Positions 21,946 through 33,686 of a DNA stretch of 64,000 bases are shown here, piece by piece. Source of the stretch: Pseudo-nitzschia pungens (Eukaryota; Bacillariophyta; Bacillariophyceae; Bacillariales; Bacillariaceae); the NCBI GenBank assembly GCA_037355855.1, contig CM074763.1, forward strand, positions 868,001 through 932,000, read 5' to 3'. The notes beneath the pieces are model-generated. The model had not been told where the DNA came from. It was given only the letters and a program-made list of their open reading frames with translations, and did no database searches. Each line of letters opens with the position of its first letter. Within the stretch, counting starts at the first letter, position 1. Both the position numbers and the translations under genes were made by a program.

Positions 21946-23313
21946 ATGGCGAATCCTATGTTTCGACCGGAATCCGATGAAAAGCCTCAGCTGTTGACGA
22001 TATCCTTTGAAGACGACCCACAAGGATCACTCGGAGCGCAATTGATCAATTGTGATAAGGTAAGAATTCTTCGCAAAATATCCGAACGCAGCGTGATCTA
22101 TTCGCAAAACTTCTTTGTTTCGTGTCGGGATCCCATAACATTGTCCGTCTCCAATTGCAATCGTTCATTTCCATGCTTACACGTGACAATGTTTTCTTGC
22201 AGGGAGAACCGTCTGAAATGTTTTCTCCAGGATTTGCCCAAATTGGACGATTATTGGATGGCGAAACTGTCGCTCGTAAGTCGGGAGTTGAAGTAGGAGA
22301 CGTTATTGTTGCTGTTAATGGTTCTGGTTTCCGTCGTTTTGCGTCTGATTTTGAAGAAAGTGAGGTGGTGAATCTATCGAAGGATTCCCATATCCCAAAC
22401 GACAACAACGTATTACACCTTGGACGGGGTGAGGCTTACGATGCCCTTTTGACAAAAATTAAGACCATTAAATCTGCCGGTAGCCCTCCTCTAGTTCTGA
22501 GTTTGGAAAGGTATGTACTGGCGTTTCGCATTTCTTCTTCCGGACGACAACTGATTTGTATCGCGAATTTTTATTAACAACGCGATTTTTGGATACTTTG
22601 GTTTCGCAAACTCACCCAATGGCCCGATATCACGCCTTACTAATAGATATTCATGGGACGCGAAAGTGAACTCTTGGCCGAGGTTCCTCAAAGCTCGTGA
22701 CGGCGACGTTCCCGCCGCAATGAAAATGCTTCAAGATCACGAAAAATGGAAGACCCAGAACTTACCTATGGACTTAACCAGAGACGGACTGCAAGAGGTT
22801 TTGAGGCTAAAGGCAGTTGCAGAGGTGGATTTGCGTGAAAATCTTGAAGATCCTCCGGCAGTATATGTGAATTTTTCCAAGCTCCAAGCAATGGAATCCA
22901 TCTCTTTCGATGATGTATGCAAAGTTTTTCTCATTTACACAGAAATGATGTTGTCTCGTTCGAAGGACCCACGAATCCCATTGATGAATCATTATATTGA
23001 CATGACAGATGTAGGGGTTTCTGGCTTCCGTTCCGAGATCATCAGGAAGCTGTACGAAATGTTTGAGCCAAACTATCCAGAATGCCTCAACAAAATGGTG
23101 TTGTATCCAGTTTCTACGGTGTTAGCAACCACAATCCGCCACGTTTTGAATTTTATGAATGAAACCACCCGAGACAAAATAGTCTTCGCTAATAATTTAT
23201 CTGAAGTGTGTGAGATTATGGGTTGGGACCTAGAGGAAGTCGAGAGTTGTGGTGGGGTAAAGGAATTTATGCACAAGCATGAAGAAGCTGGAGGCAAATT
23301 GATTCTAGAATGA
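21946..23313 (+). CDS. PDZ domain plus CRAL-TRIO (Sec14-like) lipid-binding protein
   Basis: Three exons, 21946-22059, 22203-22510 and 22647-23313, joined in frame to 362 residues (introns 143 and 136 bp with GTAAGA..GCAG and GTATGT..ATAG ends). Residues about 15-140 form a PDZ-like fold: LTISFEDDPQGSLGAQL, then FAQIGRLLDGETVARKSGVEVGDVIVAVNG, the typical 'exit' strand with the G-D-x-I-x-x-V-N-G motif, ending at PPLVLSLER. From about residue 142 comes a Sec14 N-terminal part (WPRFLKARDGDVPAAMKML), then the CRAL-TRIO lipid pocket with VNHYIDMTDVG-like and ANNLSEVCEIMGWD segments. CRAL-TRIO proteins move or present phosphoinositides and other hydrophobic ligands. The PDZ part could dock it to a membrane complex, which is inference. 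Confidence 0.8.
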
Positions 23314-23445
23314 ACCAGGAGGCGTGACAATCGTCACGACACAACGTAATCCAACAAGTCAGTGAAAAGGAAACGCAAGGCTTTGTAATCCCAGTTTTTC
23401 TTAACATAGTTCTATCGTCTTCCATTGGAATCTGCACGTAGTATT

Positions 23446-23787
23446 CTATTCATTTTTCTTAGCTTCTGCATCTTTGTGATCTACAGCGTCGGCTCTGTCT
23501 TCGCCTTCTCCCTTCACGACGTGTTTGTGTATGATTTTCCGTGTTTTCTTCACTTTTGGCCACCGAACCAATGGCTTCACCTCCGAAGTACTGTATCCGC
23601 CGGTTTGAAATCCAACTATAACTACCAGCAAAAGGGTAAGCATAAACGGAAGCCCAAAGTCAGCCTCGATCGTCAATTTTCTATCTGGTTCATTGACTTG
23701 TTTCAGATACGCTGCATACAGCCCGAAAATCCCAGCACATGTGGGCAAGACGAGAAAAATAAAAACCTTGGCAAGTGTCGTTGGCAT
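23446..23787 (-). CDS. small two-TM membrane protein
   Basis: A single exon of 113 residues, convergent with the PDZ/CRAL-TRIO gene 130 bp away. It has two hydrophobic segments, residues about 5-28 (LAKVFIFLVLPTCAGIFGLYAAYL) and about 45-65 (FGLPFMLTLLLVVIVGFQTGGY). They are followed by a conserved-looking VKPLVRWPKVKKTRKIIH and a charged tail (GEGEDRADAVDHKDAEAKKNE). Clear TM segments, a basic stretch after TM2 and a normal stop argue for a real gene. I do not recognise the family. Confidence 0.55.
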   Translation of the reverse strand: MPTTLAKVFIFLVLPTCAGIFGLYAAYLKQVNEPDRKLTIEADFGLPFMLTLLLVVIVGFQTGGYSTSEVKPLVRWPKVKKTRKIIHKHVVKGEGEDRADAVDHKDAEAKKNE

Positions 23788-25100
23788 GACTGCTTTCTCT
23801 TTTCTGTAATGATGCTGACGGTGCGTTGGCTGTTGCTATCTTGCTGTTGATATTCGCTCGAATGTCGTCGCTCACGTGCTTGTAGGAGATAATCTCTTCG
23901 TTTCCTTTGCACCAATGGAGTAAAATGGAAAGACTTTATTCGAGGTGCTCGTTGTATACGGCGACAAAACTCGTTCGGTCGATGGATCGGTCGTCGATTG
24001 TTGGTTGTCTATATTGTATTTTTTCAATTTTTTATTTTGACGTCGGTTGATCGACTGCGAGGTTTGAGGTAAAATCTTAGTGAAAGGCATGAAGAATATT
24101 GGTGGGTGATGGGCGTCAAGTTTGGTCCAGAGTAGAATGCCGCGAACTTTTACGATGACATTTCGACACGGTGGGAAGATGTAGGACCAGTTACGTCTGT
24201 ACGGTACAAGTAAGCTTACTCTCAATAGTTACGTACGGTACCAGTAACTTACTGCACGAACGTACAACAAAAGAAAACTGGAGTTGAGGTGACGATCAGG
24301 GAAAACAATGAATCTTTTGGAATCTCAATCTTGCTCGTGTGCGGTACGTCGCAAGATAATAGGCTCTTTCGTTTGTCATGAGACAAGTCATTAGTTCTGC
24401 TCTGCCAATGGTAAGCACCAGTTATCGGCACTCCCTCTAATGACCGGATATTCATCCCTGCGCTGAAGTTGTTGGAAACAATCACCATGAATCGAAAGTA
24501 AGAATGCATTGTCTGACGAAAAACTAATCATGAAAGCATTTTCTTTTCAGTCCTGGTGCTGGTGGTGGTGATAGTAAGAAAGTACCACCATCTCAATCAA
24601 AATTGTTGCTGAGATGAGTTGACATTCCATCTCATCATAAACAAATGAGCAAAACTGTGATTCATTGAGAAAAGAAAAGACGATTTGATGCAAGGAGGGA
24701 AAAAGATCCATTGAAGAGAGTGACCTTTTGGGAATAACAATCCAAGTTTACTATTAATTACTAGTAATAGTTGATCTTCGTATTATTATTATCACTACAG
24801 AGGAAAAATTGGAGTACTGTCCACAGCATGGAATTTTCCCGTGTCATCAAATGCACCGCATCACAACAAGCAACTGCATGATCAACAAACGACACACAAC
24901 TCTCTTTGATTCTTGTGTGCACCTAGAAAAGTAGTCCATAGGATATAATTTCAGAGATTGGATGAAAATTTTGATTGTGATGAAATTTGAGTATACATTG
25001 CTACTAGTCGTTGGCAGAATTTTCTGGCTTCATTTTGTTGTGTCCATTAGTACATTGACTACAAGAAGTATTATAATATCAATTTAACTTTTTTTTAAAT
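23788..25100. other. spacer upstream of small membrane protein, downstream of Ca2+-ATPase
   Basis: About 1.3 kb with no supported gene. A short GGTACAAGTAAG/CGTACGGTACC-rich stretch lies near 24190-24260. Minus-strand frames at 23872-24225 and 24249-24509 have no domains. Confidence 0.5.
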
Positions 25101-28100
25101 TTAATGCTTCAGTTCTTCAACCTCCCAAGCGAGTTGGTAGATGACAGCTGCGAGGACAGGCATCAGTACAACAAACAGAAGACCTAACCACGAGGAACTA
25201 TCCTTCTTCACAGCGTTTAGCTTTCCAGGAAGACCAGCAAATGAGTTAGGATCTTCACTCACGGGCAGTAAGCGCATGAAGAATCCAATTGGGATAGAGA
25301 GAGCACCATATCCAATAGTTGTCATCCATTCCTCCATTGAAAGTGGAGTGGTCTGCGTGAAATCTCCCCCGTACTCAACTATGACCCACTGGGAAATAAC
25401 CGTGAAGATGATGACTAACACGAACATAGGAGACTGTCCTAGCGCTCCAATGGGGTCAAAAACATCTCCGATTTCTCGCGCATTGAACTCATTGAAGATT
25501 TGGCAAAACACAAATGCGTTGAAAATGATCGTGAAATGATGGATCGAACCATCTTCGCAGTTATACAGCGATGGTCCCTTGTTCAAAAGATACACAAGAA
25601 GCGAGAGCTGGTATGTCGATTGGATCAAAATGTTGCGCCACATTGGACGACTGATCAAACTGGAATTTCTTGTGTACGGTGGTCGGTCGAGTAGTTCTTG
25701 TTTCGGAGGCTCAGTTCCAAGTGCGAGAGCTCCCATCGTATCCATAATAAGATTCACCCACAACATCATCACTGCATTCAAGGGAGGATCATAACCGACC
25801 AAGGCAGAGAGAAATGTGATGGTCAACGCCACAACATTGACGGTAAGTTGAAATTGCAAAAATTTGCGGATATTATCGAACACAGAGCGTCCCCAAAGAA
25901 CAGCTTTAACAATGGAAGAAAACTTGTCATCCATGATAATAATATCAGAGGCATTCTTTGCAACATCCGTGCCAGACAGACCCATGGATAGACCAACATC
26001 GGCAGCTTTCAGGGCGGGACCATCGTTTGTTCCGTCTCCTGTAACTCCGACAACCTCCCCTACACCACTACGCGACCTTGACCATTCCTCCTTGTATCCA
26101 GGCAAAAGTAGGTCTTTCTCCGTAGCAAAATCCCTTCCCGGATGCCTTTCAAGCCATTCTTCTTCTGTTTCCGGCATCAGACCTCCGTTCAGACGCTGAA
26201 CAAGAGTGTGTTTGTCTTCGGGACTCGAACGAGCCAAAACTTGCAAGGTGGGGAGTACTCTATCCAACTCGGCGGGCGTCAAGTTTCTGAATTCTTCCCC
26301 AGTCATTGCCGTCCCCCCTGGAAGCAGTGATTGAAATTAAATGCAGAATAGTAAGTAAACAACACCAAGCATTACAATACTCATGAACTTTTGGTGAGGG
26401 TGAAAAATCAACGTACCTTCTGTCAGAATGCCAGCCTGTTTTGCAATAGCCCGGGCTGCATGTACAATTTTATCGCAACAAGAGCGTTAGTATAAGTGAA
26501 CAATACCGATGATCGCAAAACCTGTTATTTTCCTCGAATGATTCATAAGTCAACGTACCTGTCTCAATGTTGTCACCGGTGACCATGCGAACAAAAATAC
26601 CTGCCCTTTGGCACACTGCAATCGCATCGACTACATCCTCGCGTAGTGGATCGGAGATACCGACAAGTGAATCCAGACACATTTCCTTTTCCAGCGTGCT
26701 CTCGCAGTCGGATACAGAAACTTTAGAAATGTCCTTCGCAATGGTTTCAATATCTGCTCGATGGGCAACAGCAATGCACCGCAATGCATCCTCCGCAAAT
26801 TCCTGAATGATACTTTCAAAGTATTCCCTTTTCTTGGGTGTCATTGGCATTTCTGATCCGTTCTCATCCAAATACTTGGTGCAGTTCTTCAAGATGATTT
26901 CGGCGGCTCCCTTGTGATACATTGTAACATTCTCCCCTCCCTTCTTCACCAAAACAGTCATTCGTTTTCGACTACTAGAAAATGGGAAAAGACGGCTCCC
27001 ACCTTCCTTTCCAAAATTGGCAGCTTCACGGCGCATATCGGTGTCGTCGTTGTTACCCCATTCTGATTGACTAAGGAGGATCATAGCTCCCTCGGTTTTG
27101 CTCCCAATGACCTGAGGTCGATTGTCATAGTTGTCTTGACCATCTACTATAGGCGCTGCAGGTAAGATGCGTGCGGTAGAGCAGCAAGCAAAGGCTTCCA
27201 GAATGATATTGAGCGCCTTGGCAGAAATTCCCAGGGGCTTTTTGCACTCAGAATCTTTCGTATCTGCAAAGACACCTCGCACTACGGTCATTCTGTTCTC
27301 CGTCAGGGTACCAGTTTTATCGGAGCAAATATTGGTGGCATTACCCATGGTCTCGCAAGCTGCCAGGTGGCGAATGAGGTTCTGGTCGTTCAGCATTTGC
27401 TTGGTAGAGTATGCGAGGGAAATGGTGACAGCAAGAGGCAATCCCTCAGGAACAGCAACGACGACAATTGTGACACCAATAATAAACGCATCCAATGCGT
27501 GTTTGAACACACTAACGTGTTTGAGGTATTCAGGATCCACGAAAATTTTGATATACATCATGGCAACAAACGTTAACGCGGCTGCTCCCATTCCTACGTA
27601 TCCGATTTTGGCTGCCATGTCGTCGAGTTTTTCTTGCAGAGGAGTTTCTTCCTGTTCTTTCTCTAAATGACTCTTGATGACACCCCATTGAGAGTTTGGT
27701 CCAACAGCTGTGGCGACAAACCGAGTGGAACCTGCAACAGTGGTGCATCCCGACAAAAGGAATGGATCGTTCTCGAAATCTTTCTCAATGTCTTCAGGTT
27801 CCCCGGTGAGAGCAGACTCGTCCACTGTCAAACCATCGTACTGGACAACGACACCATCACACGGAATAGAATCGCCGGCTTCCAGAGAGATGAGATCACC
27901 TACTACTAGATCTTCCACGGGGACCTTTTGGAACTTGCCAGAACGAATGACCAACACATCGACCTCATCATTGGCGGCGCTGAGTTCCCGGAATTGCGTC
28001 TCCTTCTGATAGTCGTTCAAGGCTGTAACAACCGAGACAATCAAGCAAGCAGAAAGAATAGCCATTCCTTCCACGTATCCAACTTCGGGGTCGTCGTAAA

Positions 28101-28527
28101 TGCCAATAGCTAAAGAAACAATGGCGGCAACGATCAAGATTTGCAAAGTTGCATCGTCGAATGTGTCGACAAAAAGCTGCCAAAAACTTTGTCGAGGAGT
28201 GGAAGGAAGAACATTGGATCCAAACGCTTCACGTCTTGTTTCAATGGTGCTCTCCGCCGCACCGAGATCGCGATCGGTTGCAACGAGTTGCAGAAGTCCC
28301 TCTACGCCACCGGCCTCGTTGAGGTGCTGGAGATTCGACGACAAAGTCTGTGGCACGTTGATCCGTTTCACCAAGTCTTTGATAGCGCCTGCCTTCTCTT
28401 CAAGGCTGCGAGAGACAGTGTCAATACAGTCTCTGTTATCCATCTTGTACGCTCCTTTTTGTTGACTATGCCGCAAGTCGACCAAAGTTTGTAACAATGC
28501 TATTACACTATGGATTGTGGCGAGCAA
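25101..28527 (-). CDS. P2B-type (plasma-membrane/ACA-like) Ca2+-transporting ATPase
   Basis: Three exons, 28527-26559, 26455-26417 (only 39 bp) and 26317-25101, joined in frame to 1,074 residues. A start at the second Met (residue 29, MDNRDC) is equally possible. Diagnostic motifs: TGEP at about 241 in the actuator domain, PEGLPLAV at 360 in TM4, the phosphorylated Asp in CSDKTGTLT at about 403, KGAAE in the nucleotide-binding domain, MVTGDNIETARAIAKQAGIL across the micro-exon, and GDGTNDGPALKAADVG in the hinge. PEGLP with the AV that follows, and N/D residues in TM6 (NLIMDTMGALALGTEPP), indicate a single-Ca2+ P2B pump that exports cytosolic Ca2+ using ATP. The tail after the last TM is very short, so no C-terminal calmodulin-binding autoinhibitor is evident; any such region would have to be N-terminal, as in plant ACAs. 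Confidence 0.93.
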
Positions 28528-29374
28528 ATTTTTACATGTGGAACGTCACTACCCAATTTTGCGTTCACAACGGTCATCAGTGATTTCTGAGGTTCAAGGA
28601 GATAATCGTTCTACAAGTAGTACATACCCAAATTTCCTACCGAACTGGGTGCGTAAACTCATACTGAGTGGCGTACGGTGCTTCAACACTGCGGACAAGT
28701 AAGGTTACTGGTACCATACATCAACAGTCACCGTTCACCGTCAGTCTGGATCGTGCGCGTGAACAGTCGATTTTTCGCGTAACCTCCTCTCGAACATGGA
28801 CCGCAAACAATGGCGGAGGGAGTGGATTATGGATTGATCCACGTGCCTCTATTCCCAGGCGCGCACTTTTTCGTCCGGGAACTGTTTCGTGAGTTGCCTT
28901 CGGAGTGCAGTCGGAAAGCTGAGAGATAAGTATTAGAGTACGAACGGAGTATTTATTTTTTAGAATGTTTTTCGCTTCTCCCCCGTTCTAAAAGAGAATC
29001 GAGTGCACGTACGGTACCGGTAAGGTTACTCGTGGTATGTAAAGCAAAATCTACTTTTTGATAATTCGAAAGATCTGAGTCGAGGTAAACCTTAAGGTTA
29101 CCTTATTACTCGTAACTCACTCGTAAAGTATGAACTTTATCTTATCCACAGAACACCAGCCGGTGTCGCCTTCCTTGAGTTTTAGATTCCATTATAAAGG
29201 AAGTAAGGTTACCTGGTATTTCCCAGAGTCCTTTCGAATTACTACTACTTCGCATATCGCACAAAAGTTTATTCCCATCCCATCCCATTTCCCTTTCACT
29301 GTTCTTCCTTCGGTTCGAGACACTTCGTAGAACCATACAGGTCTGATCGATCTTCGTTCCTCTTCCTAGAAACA
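28528..29374. other. divergent spacer with GTAAGGTTAC words
   Basis: Shared upstream region of the Ca2+-ATPase (-) and the membrane-protein gene (+). It contains repeated GGTAAGGTTACT, GGTACCGGTAAG and AGGTTACC words around 28698-28720, 29013-29040 and 29085-29130. No gene seen. Confidence 0.5.
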
Positions 29375-31191
29375 ATGCCTACCCGCATTGTCTTGAGTGA
29401 AAAGGATGCTTCGCGGAACAGCCCCCCGCGCTTTCAAGCGTCCTTCAATTCGAACCGACTGAGCCTTCCGACGACTAGTCCGGGATCTGCCATCGCAAGC
29501 GATAACAGAAACGATTCCCAACGTTCATCACGACAAACCCTCGACTCTTCGATGAAGCGCAAAAGCTCGAGAAGGGTCGTCCAATTGAAATCTTCCATCA
29601 TTCGCAAGAAAACAGGGAACGAAAGTTTTCGGGCACTGTCGAGCGAAGACATCCGAGCTTCGCCACGTTTGGTGGGATATTGCTTCCAACTGCTGGCATC
29701 GATTGTTATGTTGATTAGCGTCTCGACTTTCTTAGGCGAGGACGATGGGGAGAACTCGTATGAAATGTGGGATCTCTTCAATGCAACAAATGTAGCTAGC
29801 AAGAACATGTATTACAGCAATGAGAGTAGAGCGGTATTCGCCTGGAAATTGTTTGGGTGCTTCGTAGTGAGTGGATTCGGCACCATTGTGACTCTGGGAA
29901 TAATCCTAGTTCATTTCGACACTATTTTCTTTCCGACGTATTGGCTTCGTAATTTTCGGGACGGGAGCAAAAGCGAACAAGTGTTGCTAATTCTACTAGC
30001 AATCTTTTGGGGTATCGGACTTCACGTAAACACATCCTCTCTTTCAGTTGGAGAGTCTCAAGCCAATGTGTTCTTCACGAGCTGGATTTCTTTCCTGTCC
30101 GCGGTTATCAATTACGGAGTTTGGAGGGTCTCTGCTGGGCGAGCATCATTAGCGGACTTGGCCATCGAGCACCATCGCGAGACAACGTAAGTACAAAGGA
30201 TCAGTTTGTCTCTGCGATTGCATGGAGATTAATTTGTTTGTTGTTATGGACCTAGAGAAAGCTCGATCAGAATTCCTCGCATCGATTGTCTTCTGATCGA
30301 TCTCGATCGTTGTTCAGTTACAATTGGCTTTGGGTTCTGTTCTGTTCCTTGATCTTTGCTGGATCGATTCTCGACACCTATATCAATCGTGAATACATCA
30401 AGTTCTACTTTGAAGGACAAGAACTGGATATTGGAAAAGAAAGCTGGATTTATGTATTGGTCATTCCTTGGGGAGCGGTCTTCGTTTCGGTCCTTTCGAT
30501 CGTGTTGAACCATGTTTTGAGAAAGTCTTGTGTACTCGGCTGGCAAAAAGCCGAGGGCGTCCTGGCATTTGCCTTAACTGGTAAGATGCATCTCCAGTTT
30601 TATCGTTATGGACACCATGGTCTAGAATTTGTTTGCATTGTCGACTGTTTACTTACTGATGAGAGTACTTTTCGGTCTACTTGAAAACACTTCATTCTAC
30701 GCGTCGTGGAGGTGTCTTATTTTGGATCGTATTCACATACACCGGGGGGAACGGCGTGTTTAATGGGCTCAATAACGTGTAAGTATTCACCGCTGGATTC
30801 CATGGAAATGAACATTGTTGACTGTGTCTGTCTTTTGAAAATAGTCCACTGTGTGCAATTGGTTGGGTGTTTGTTCACTCGATGGAAAGCAAGGTTCTCA
30901 ATTTTTACTGTCATACTTGATTGATTTTGCGGTGGCTTGCACGTAGATATTTCGGGTAAGTTGCCAGTACAAGACGAGGAAGGGCTGACACTTGTCGATT
31001 CTGGCATACCGAATCGTTACGCGTTCATGCAATGGGTTCTCATGATATGTACCTCTTCGTGTCTCGGTTTCCTAACTTGGTGCAGGGTATGGGGAGCATT
31101 CATCAACTCGGTAACGCTTCTGGCCACTTGGCTGCGAGAGAACAAGAACATGGAAGCTGAGGAAGATGAGGAACCGACTGGTGCAAAATAA
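29375..31191 (+). CDS. multi-pass membrane protein, unrecognised family, about four exons
   Basis: Exons proposed: 29375-30186, 30258-30580 and 30664-30778, plus a last exon that ends at the TAA at 31189-31191. The first 95 residues are polar (Ser/Arg/Lys-rich). At least six hydrophobic segments follow: LVGYCFQLLASIVMLISVSTF, FAWKLFGCFVVSGFGTIVTL, EQVLLILLAIFWGIGLHV, WLWVLFCSLIFAGSIL, SWIYVLVIPWGAVFVSVLSI, GGVLFWIVFTYTGGNGVF and FMQWVLMICTSSCLGFLT. An acidic tail (MEAEEDEEPTGAK) ends the protein. The first three exons join in frame. The best donor (30779) and best acceptor (ending 30946) for the last intron leave one base too many; a weaker pair (donor 30777, acceptor ending 30978) keeps frame. 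No family recognised. Confidence 0.6.
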
Positions 31192-31231
31192 ATGGGTTGA
31201 ACAATTAAAATTGAGAGAAAAAGTGGATGAC

Positions 31232-32045
31232 CTCTATCGCAAACCGATCCGCACCTCTGTTGCAAACCGATCCGCACCTCTATCGCAAACATCCCGCACC
31301 TCTATCGCGTCCACCGATTCCGCACCTCTATCCCGCACCTCCATTGCAAACCGACCCGCACCTCCATTGCAAACCGACCCGCACCTCTATCGCATCAACC
31401 GATCCGCACCTCCATCGCAAACGTCCCGCACCTCTATCGCGTCGTTCACCGATTCCGCACCTCTATCCCGCACCTCCATCGCAAACCGATCCGCACCTCT
31501 GTTGTAAACCGATCCGCACCTCTATTGCAAATCGATCCGCACCTCTATTGCAAACCGATCCGCACCTCTATTGCAAATCCGATCTGCACCTCTATCGCGT
31601 CAACCGATCCGCACCTCTATTGCAAACCGATCCGCACCTCTATTGCAAACCGATCCGCACCTCTATTGCAAATCGATCCGCACCTCTATTGCAAACCGAT
31701 CCGCACCTCTATTGCAAATCGATCCGCACCTCTATTGCAAATCGATCCGCACCTCTATTGCAAACCTATCCGCACCTCTATTGCAAATCCGATCTGCACC
31801 TCTATCGCGTCAACCGATCCGCACCTCTATTGCAAACCGATCCGCACCTCTATTGCAAATCGATCCGCACCTCTATTGCAAACCGATCCGCACCTCTATT
31901 GCAAACCGATCCGCACCTCTATTGCAAACCGATCCGCACCTCCATCGCAAACATCCCGCACCTCTATCGCGTCGTCCACCGATTCCGCACCTCTATCGCG
32001 TCAACCGATCCGCACCTCTATCGCAAACAAACTATCGCAAACCGA
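31232..32045. repeat. 23-bp minisatellite, about 35 units
   Basis: Tandem units of CTCTATTGCAAACCGATCCG plus CAC (23 bp), starting about 40 bp after the stop of the membrane-protein gene. Variants replace TTGCAAAC with TCGCGTCAAC or TCGCAAACATC, changing unit length by 1-3 bp, and these variants recur at intervals, giving a higher-order pattern. Because 23 is not a multiple of three, all plus-strand frames read through and give artificial proteins such as DPHLYCKPIRTSIAN; these are not genes. Confidence 0.93.
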
Positions 32046-32201
32046 TCCACAACACAAGCTCCGACCAAGTACGTGTTTTTACGACCGCAATGTATGAGTA
32101 GTATGTAAAATTTTGGCTTAGTTATAAATACAAGTGAGTTAATGCAAAAATAGTTCAAAGACCAGAACTTCGAATCGGTCGGCTCAAAAATCGATCCTTG
32201 C

Positions 32202-33686
32202 TCAGACAGCAGCAATCTTTGGTTCGGGGACATCGTGTCCGATTTCCTCGAGAATGGGGTCCAGTGCGCTTGTTAGAGTGTTAACAGTGCCTTCGATGTC
32301 TCCCATCTTGTCGAGACCGAACAATCCCAATCGGAACGTCTTCATTCCTTCGGGCTCGTCCAACTTCCATGGTACACCCATCGCAATTTGCAAACCACCG
32401 TTCTTGAACTTGGTCATCATTTCTGGATTCTCGGTTGCGGCTGGGGAGTGGTATACCAAAACACCAGGAGCTTGAAATCCGGGAGCACTGATGCTGGTAA
32501 GTCCCCTTTCGTCCAGTGCCGCCCGGGCTTGTTTACCGAGCTCGTATTGTGCTTCCTTCAGTTCGGGAAGCCCGACCTTGAGCGTCTCCACGGAAATCTC
32601 ATGGAAGTCTCGCAAAGCATCTGTTGGCATAGTGGTGTGGTATCCAAATCCTCCGGCCTCGTCTGCGACGCAAAGAAGACAAAGGAAAAGAAGTCAGTTG
32701 GTAACTTGAAACCTGGAATGGAAAGTTGTGAACTAAGGAATGACAGAAGCGTGCGCATGTTCTCTCAAAATTTACTTACATGTGTCCATGATGGCAGACC
32801 ATCGCTTCAGACTCATTGCAAAGGACGTTTCTTTTGTGGTCTCCATCTTTTCTCGGGCTCGTTCAGACATCATTACCAACGCCGAGCAACAAGGTCCGGT
32901 CCATCCCTTTTGGGGAGCCGAGATCACCACATCCACTCCCAGATCCTTCATGTCCGCCCAAACCGTACCGCTGGCGATGCAATCCAGAACAAACAATCCA
33001 CCCACGTCACGCATGGCCGCCGATACCTTGCGAATGTAATCGTCGGGCAGGATCATTCCGGTGCTGGTCTCTACGTGGGCGCAAAACAGGGTCGCCGGTC
33101 GTTCTTCATAGATCTTTGCCACGACCTCGTCCACGGGACAGGGCGCATACTGATACTGATGCTTGTCCACAGATGAATCGATGGGCCTCGCCTTCATAAC
33201 GGTATGCGACTTCGGGATGTCTCCCATTTCGAAGATCTCTGTCCAGCGGTAGGAGAACCAACCGTTTCGAATCACCAGGACGTGTTCGTCGGTTGCAAAT
33301 TGGCGGGCAACGGCTTCCATGCCAAAGGTACCAGATCCGGGAATGATTGCGACCTTCTCGGCATTGTAAGTTTCTTTCAGAAGAGCATTGAGATCCCGCA
33401 TGACCTTCTGGAATGGGTCGGACATGAGATTCAACGATCGGTTCGTATGAATCACAGAGTACTCTTTGTACCGACCAAAATCTTCTTTCGGAACTACATC
33501 GTAAGAGAGAGCGTCATTGTTCAAGGTTGCACGAGTCGACGAGATCGCCCTGATGAATTTCCTGGAAGACGCTCTGCTCAGCGTGCAATGCTGGGCTTTC
33601 GCCAGGGCTCTAGTGGCGGCTTGGAACATACTGTTGTTGCTTTTATTCCTGCTTGCTTCTCTCGTGACCGAGTCTTTTTGTGACAA
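32202..33686 (-). CDS. class V PLP aminotransferase (alanine/serine-glyoxylate type)
   Basis: Two exons, 33686-32780 and 32662-32202, joined in frame across a GTAAGT..GCAG intron (117 bp) to 455 residues. The first 50 residues are rich in Arg, Ala and Ser with few acids, consistent with a mitochondrial presequence. Fold-type I landmarks: GSGTFGMEAVARQF (cofactor phosphate region), HVETSTGMILP, the cofactor-binding Asp in VLDCIASGTVWADM (about residue 235), and APQKGWTGP, whose Lys at about 260 should form the Schiff base with pyridoxal phosphate. The C-terminal domain has the expected FRLGLFG substrate-carboxylate Arg region. The family includes alanine-glyoxylate and serine-glyoxylate aminotransferases (photorespiration) and 2-aminoethylphosphonate transaminases. 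The exact substrate is not decidable here. Confidence 0.85.

Noticed and set aside
31227..32108. Overlapping plus-strand frames of 176-293 codons (DPHLYCKPIRTSIAN)
   Set aside because: All frames of a 23-bp minisatellite read through. No unique sequence, domain or leader.
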